Source of the DNA: Deltaproteobacteria bacterium UBA5205
Lineage (GTDB): Bacteria > Desulfobacterota > Syntrophorhabdia > Syntrophorhabdales > Syntrophorhabdaceae
Direction: 5' to 3'
Assembly (NCBI GenBank): GCA_002412715.1
Contig: DHVP01000042.1
Span: 1-64,000 of the forward strand
DNA: 64,000 nt
Positions 61,528 through 64,000 of this stretch are shown in pieces. Both the position numbers and the translations under genes were made by a program. Numbering within the stretch: position 1 is the stretch's first letter; each line of letters opens with the position of its first letter. The notes beneath the pieces were generated by a model. The model was given only the letters and a program-made list of their open reading frames with translations. It was not told where the DNA came from and did not search any database.

Positions 61528-63150
61528 ATGAAAAAATTCAAGATCCTCGTCACAGACCACCTTGCCGAAGAAGGTCTTAAGATCCTCGCGGCGGACACGG
61601 AAGTCGAAATTGATGTTCAGGCCGGAATAAAGGTCGATGATTTGAAGAAGATCATAGGCAATTACGACGCCATCATCACAAGGAGCGGCACGACTGTCAA
61701 GGAGGGTCTCATTGAGGAACCGGGCCGGCTCAAGATAATCGGGCGCGCCGGTGTCGGAGTCGACAACATCGACATTGAAGCTGCAAGCAAGAAGGGCCTT
61801 ATCGTCCTCAACGCCCCTACCGGGAACACTCTGGCTGCGACGGAGCTCACCATGGGAATCATGCTTGCCGCCGCGCGAAAGATACCCCTGGCAAACGACT
61901 CATTGAAACAGGGCAAGTGGGACAGGAAGAAGTTCATGGGAATCGAGCTTTACAACAAGACCCTGGGAATTATAGGTCTCGGCCGCATCGGCAGCAACGT
62001 GGCAATCCGCGCAAAAAGTTTCGGTATGAAAGTGATCGCTTACGACCCATATATTAAGAAAAGTAAAGCCGATAGCCTGGGGGTCATCCTTTATGACAAC
62101 CTCGACGACCTTCTTAGAGTATCCGATGTAGTCACCTTTCACACACCGCTGACCGGCACGACACGGAACATGATCACCGCTGAAAAGTTGGCCATTATGA
62201 AACAGGACGTCATCCTCGTCAACTGCGCCCGGGGCGGCATCGTCAACGAGGATGATCTGTACGACTGCCTGATTTCAGGCAAGATCTTCGCCGCCGGCGT
62301 CGACGTCTTCGTGGAGGAACCGCCCAAAAACAGCAAACTCCTGCAGCTTGAGAACGTTTTTGCCACCCCCCACATCGGCGCCAACACCGCGGAAGGCCAG
62401 AAGGCAGTGTCGGCAATCATTGCCGAACAGGTCCTGAACGCTCTGCATGGCCGGCCCTATCAGCATGGCGTCAACATACCCTTCATGAAGTCCCTGCTCC
62501 CGGAACACCTTCAACTCTATTTCAACCTTTCGGAAAAGATGGGCAAACTTGCAGCTCAGATCTCCAAGGGCAGGCCTGAGAAGATCAGTGTCATAATGGT
62601 GGGGAAAAACTTCGAGGAAGATCTGTGCGAACGCAAGTTCGATGTCCCATTCAGCTACCAGCCTTTTACCATCGCGGGAATAAACGGTTTTCTGGAGATA
62701 TCTCTCCAGGGGTCCGTCACGTATATCAACGCACCCTATCTCGCCAAAGACCGGAATATCGTCGTCGAGGAATCAAAGACGGAGCAGTTCGACAAATTCA
62801 ACGATCTCATTATCTTTAATCTGAAGACAGACGTCGAGGAGATCAGCATAGCCGGAACAGTCTTTCCCGACAAGCTCGGGAGAATCGTCCTCCTCGACAG
62901 GTTCCACCTGGACGTGATCCCCGAAGGGACATTTCTGGCTTTCAAGATTCTGGATCGTCCGGGTGTTATCGGCAAGGTTGGAACCATCCTTGGCGACCAC
63001 GGCATCAACATCGCCGGTTTCAGCGTGTCTCGTGAGATAAGCGGTGAAGAAGTCGCCTTCGTTTCCGTGGACAGCCCCATCGGTCAGCCGGTCCTCAAGG
63101 AGATTCGTGCCATTGACGGCATGATAGAAGCAAAAGAGATCGCGCTCTAA
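61528..63150 (+). CDS. serA: D-3-phosphoglycerate dehydrogenase (long form)
   Basis: 540 aa, first enzyme of serine synthesis. A 2-hydroxyacid dehydrogenase core has NAD motif GIIGLGRIGSNVA near residue 145, catalytic Arg in NCARGGIVNED, Glu in VDVFVEEPP and His in ATPHIGANTAEG. An intervening ASB domain spans about residues 320-455, and an ACT domain about 465-540 (LDRPGVIGKVGTILGDHGINIAG), which normally binds L-serine for feedback inhibition. The length matches type-I (Bacillus/Mycobacterium-like) PGDH. A heptad repeat follows the stop. Confidence 0.97.
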   Translation: MKKFKILVTDHLAEEGLKILAADTEVEIDVQAGIKVDDLKKIIGNYDAIITRSGTTVKEGLIEEPGRLKIIGRAGVGVDNIDIEAASKKGLIVLNAPTGNTLAATELTMGIMLAAARKIPLANDSLKQGKWDRKKFMGIELYNKTLGIIGLGRIGSNVAIRAKSFGMKVIAYDPYIKKSKADSLGVILYDNLDDLLRVSDVVTFHTPLTGTTRNMITAEKLAIMKQDVILVNCARGGIVNEDDLYDCLISGKIFAAGVDVFVEEPPKNSKLLQLENVFATPHIGANTAEGQKAVSAIIAEQVLNALHGRPYQHGVNIPFMKSLLPEHLQLYFNLSEKMGKLAAQISKGRPEKISVIMVGKNFEEDLCERKFDVPFSYQPFTIAGINGFLEISLQGSVTYINAPYLAKDRNIVVEESKTEQFDKFNDLIIFNLKTDVEEISIAGTVFPDKLGRIVLLDRFHLDVIPEGTFLAFKILDRPGVIGKVGTILGDHGINIAGFSVSREISGEEVAFVSVDSPIGQPVLKEIRAIDGMIEAKEIAL

Positions 63151-63156
63151 GAGAGC

Positions 63157-63190
63157 GGGTTATGGGTAATAGGTCATGGGTTATAGGGGC
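63157..63190. repeat. TNATRGG heptad repeat (4 units)
   Basis: TTATGGG TAATAGG TCATGGG TTATAGG follows the serA stop, between convergent genes. Confidence 0.5.
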
Positions 63191-63221
63191 GGCAAAATCC
63201 TGTTGCTCATTGTCCCCTCTC

Positions 63222-64000
63222 CTATTGGCCCTCAGCCGTATCTAGTATTTCCCGTATCTTTCTACCCAGGCCTGCCATTGTAAAGGGTTTGCGGATGGCG
63301 CTGATGCCCTGTTTCTGCACAGCACCGAGGCCCGAGGCTTCAAGGCTGTATCCTGTCATGAAAAGAGCGGCGATACCGGGTTTCATTTTCTTGATTTCAT
63401 GGTAGGCATCAAGGCCGCCCATACCGGGCATCGCTATATCCATAAGTACCAGGTCTATTTCTCCGGAACTCTCCCTGAACAACGTAAGTGCTTCCTCTCC
63501 GTTCTTTGCCGTAATAACCCGGTATCCCAAAGTCTTTAAGAATTCGGCGGCTATTTTCCTCAACGCATCTTCGTCCTCGCCCACAAGAATGGTTTCGGTG
63601 CCGCCCAGGACACCCCGTTCAACAGGTCTGCCTACCCTTGCCTTCTCTGCGGACAGGGGCAGATACATCTTGAAAACGGCGCCCCGGCCCTCCTCGCTTT
63701 CGCATATCACAAAACCCCCGTGCTGTCTGACGATCCCCAGAACAACGCTGAGACCGAGTCCCTTCTTCCGGCCGGATATATCCGTGGTATAAAACGGCTC
63801 GAATATCTTGTCTCTCGCATTGCTGTCGATCCCCCGCCCGGAATCGGCCACGGATATGACGGCATATGCCCCGGGGGCTATCTTCCCGTCGAGCGTGGTC
63901 GTAACGTCCGTCAGTTCTTCCGTATTCACCCGAATGGTCAGTGTGCCCGGCCCCTCCATGGCATCCCTGGCATTCAGTATGAGATTCAGAAGGGCCTGGC
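63222..64000 (-). CDS. Hybrid histidine kinase, C-terminal part (runs off the window)
   Basis: At least 259 residues of the C-terminus. The frame is open to the window edge and reads QALLNLILNARDAMEG, the HATPase N-box, so the start lies beyond 64,000. HATPase continues with ADSGRGID, IFEPFYTTDISGRKKGLGLSV. After a linker comes a receiver domain (ETILVGEDEDALRKIA; phospho-Asp in LVLMDIAMPGMGG; Lys in IRKPF). The same architecture as the kinase at 19,528, with an attached receiver and no output domain. A shorter internal ATG at 63,959 is not the true start. Confidence 0.9.
   Translation of the reverse strand, partial: QALLNLILNARDAMEGPGTLTIRVNTEELTDVTTTLDGKIAPGAYAVISVADSGRGIDSNARDKIFEPFYTTDISGRKKGLGLSVVLGIVRQHGGFVICESEEGRGAVFKMYLPLSAEKARVGRPVERGVLGGTETILVGEDEDALRKIAAEFLKTLGYRVITAKNGEEALTLFRESSGEIDLVLMDIAMPGMGGLDAYHEIKKMKPGIAALFMTGYSLEASGLGAVQKQGISAIRKPFTMAGLGRKIREILDTAEGQ

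Noticed and set aside
1..64000. CRISPR arrays, insertion sequences, rRNA genes
   Set aside because: No regularly spaced direct repeats, transposase frames or rRNA sequence were seen.

Overview
The window (about 55% G+C by eye) is dense bacterial chromosome from an anaerobe or microaerophile. It encodes a 2-oxoacid:ferredoxin oxidoreductase, a flavin reductase-rubredoxin fusion, phosphoketolase plus acetate kinase, several radical-SAM enzymes and many multi-PAS sensor kinases. The orders rplM-rpsI-argC and mfd-PPIase-PPIase-pdxA are the kind seen in deltaproteobacterial (Desulfobacterota) lineages. That placement is inference; there is no rRNA in the window.

Layout. 0.2-6.7 kb: a UDP-sugar pyrophosphorylase, a NarL-type two-component pair, a PAS-LuxR one-component protein and a lytic transglycosylase. 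6.7-19.4 kb: housekeeping genes (mfd, two parvulin isomerases, pdxA, purC, flavin reductase-rubredoxin, 2-oxoacid oxidoreductase, rnr). 19.5-24.5 kb: hybrid kinase, CheW and MCP. 24.7-31.4 kb: secreted proteins (DUF2330-like, WG-repeat, lytic transglycosylase) and glycogen phosphorylase. 31.5-38.1 kb: a radical-SAM/glycosyltransferase cluster facing a rhodanese/MauE-DoxX pair. 38.3-44.1 kb: a second radical-SAM gene followed by OsmC, nitroreductase-like, Usp and K+/H+ antiporter genes. 44.1-45.8 kb: hipBA. 45.9-53.7 kb: a minus-strand region in which intact genes (phosphoketolase, a histidine kinase, a TIM-barrel protein) alternate with internally deleted remnants, ending at tRNA-Ser. 53.8-64 kb: fabH, transporters, argC-rpsI-rplM, a GT39 transferase, a methyltransferase, serA and a truncated hybrid kinase.

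Most notable signal. The radical-SAM operon (gene start 31,647, plus strand) and the oppositely oriented doxX-rhodanese operon (gene start 37,845, minus strand) share a 92-bp promoter-plus-leader element that aligns without gaps at 71/92 positions. It contains TTGACA, an identical TATTTCACAAATA palindrome over the predicted start site, and a short conserved leader hairpin. In the doxX copy it is followed by a 65-nt stem-closed structure and an intrinsic terminator before the gene, which is an attenuator layout. This ties the two operons into one regulon of unknown function, built around an in-frame fusion of a TIGR04282-type transferase with an ArsS/TIGR04167-type radical-SAM protein and a fusion of an Fe-S (CCG-domain) protein with a TVP38/TMEM64 membrane protein.

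Second theme. Between 46.6 and 53.5 kb at least three tiny reading frames (TIM-barrel-like, P-type ATPase-like, LOG-like) keep the start and end of a larger gene with the middle missing, usually still ATGA-coupled to the next gene. acetate kinase is split by a shift in a G7A6 run. This looks like reductive decay of an operon in which translational coupling was kept.
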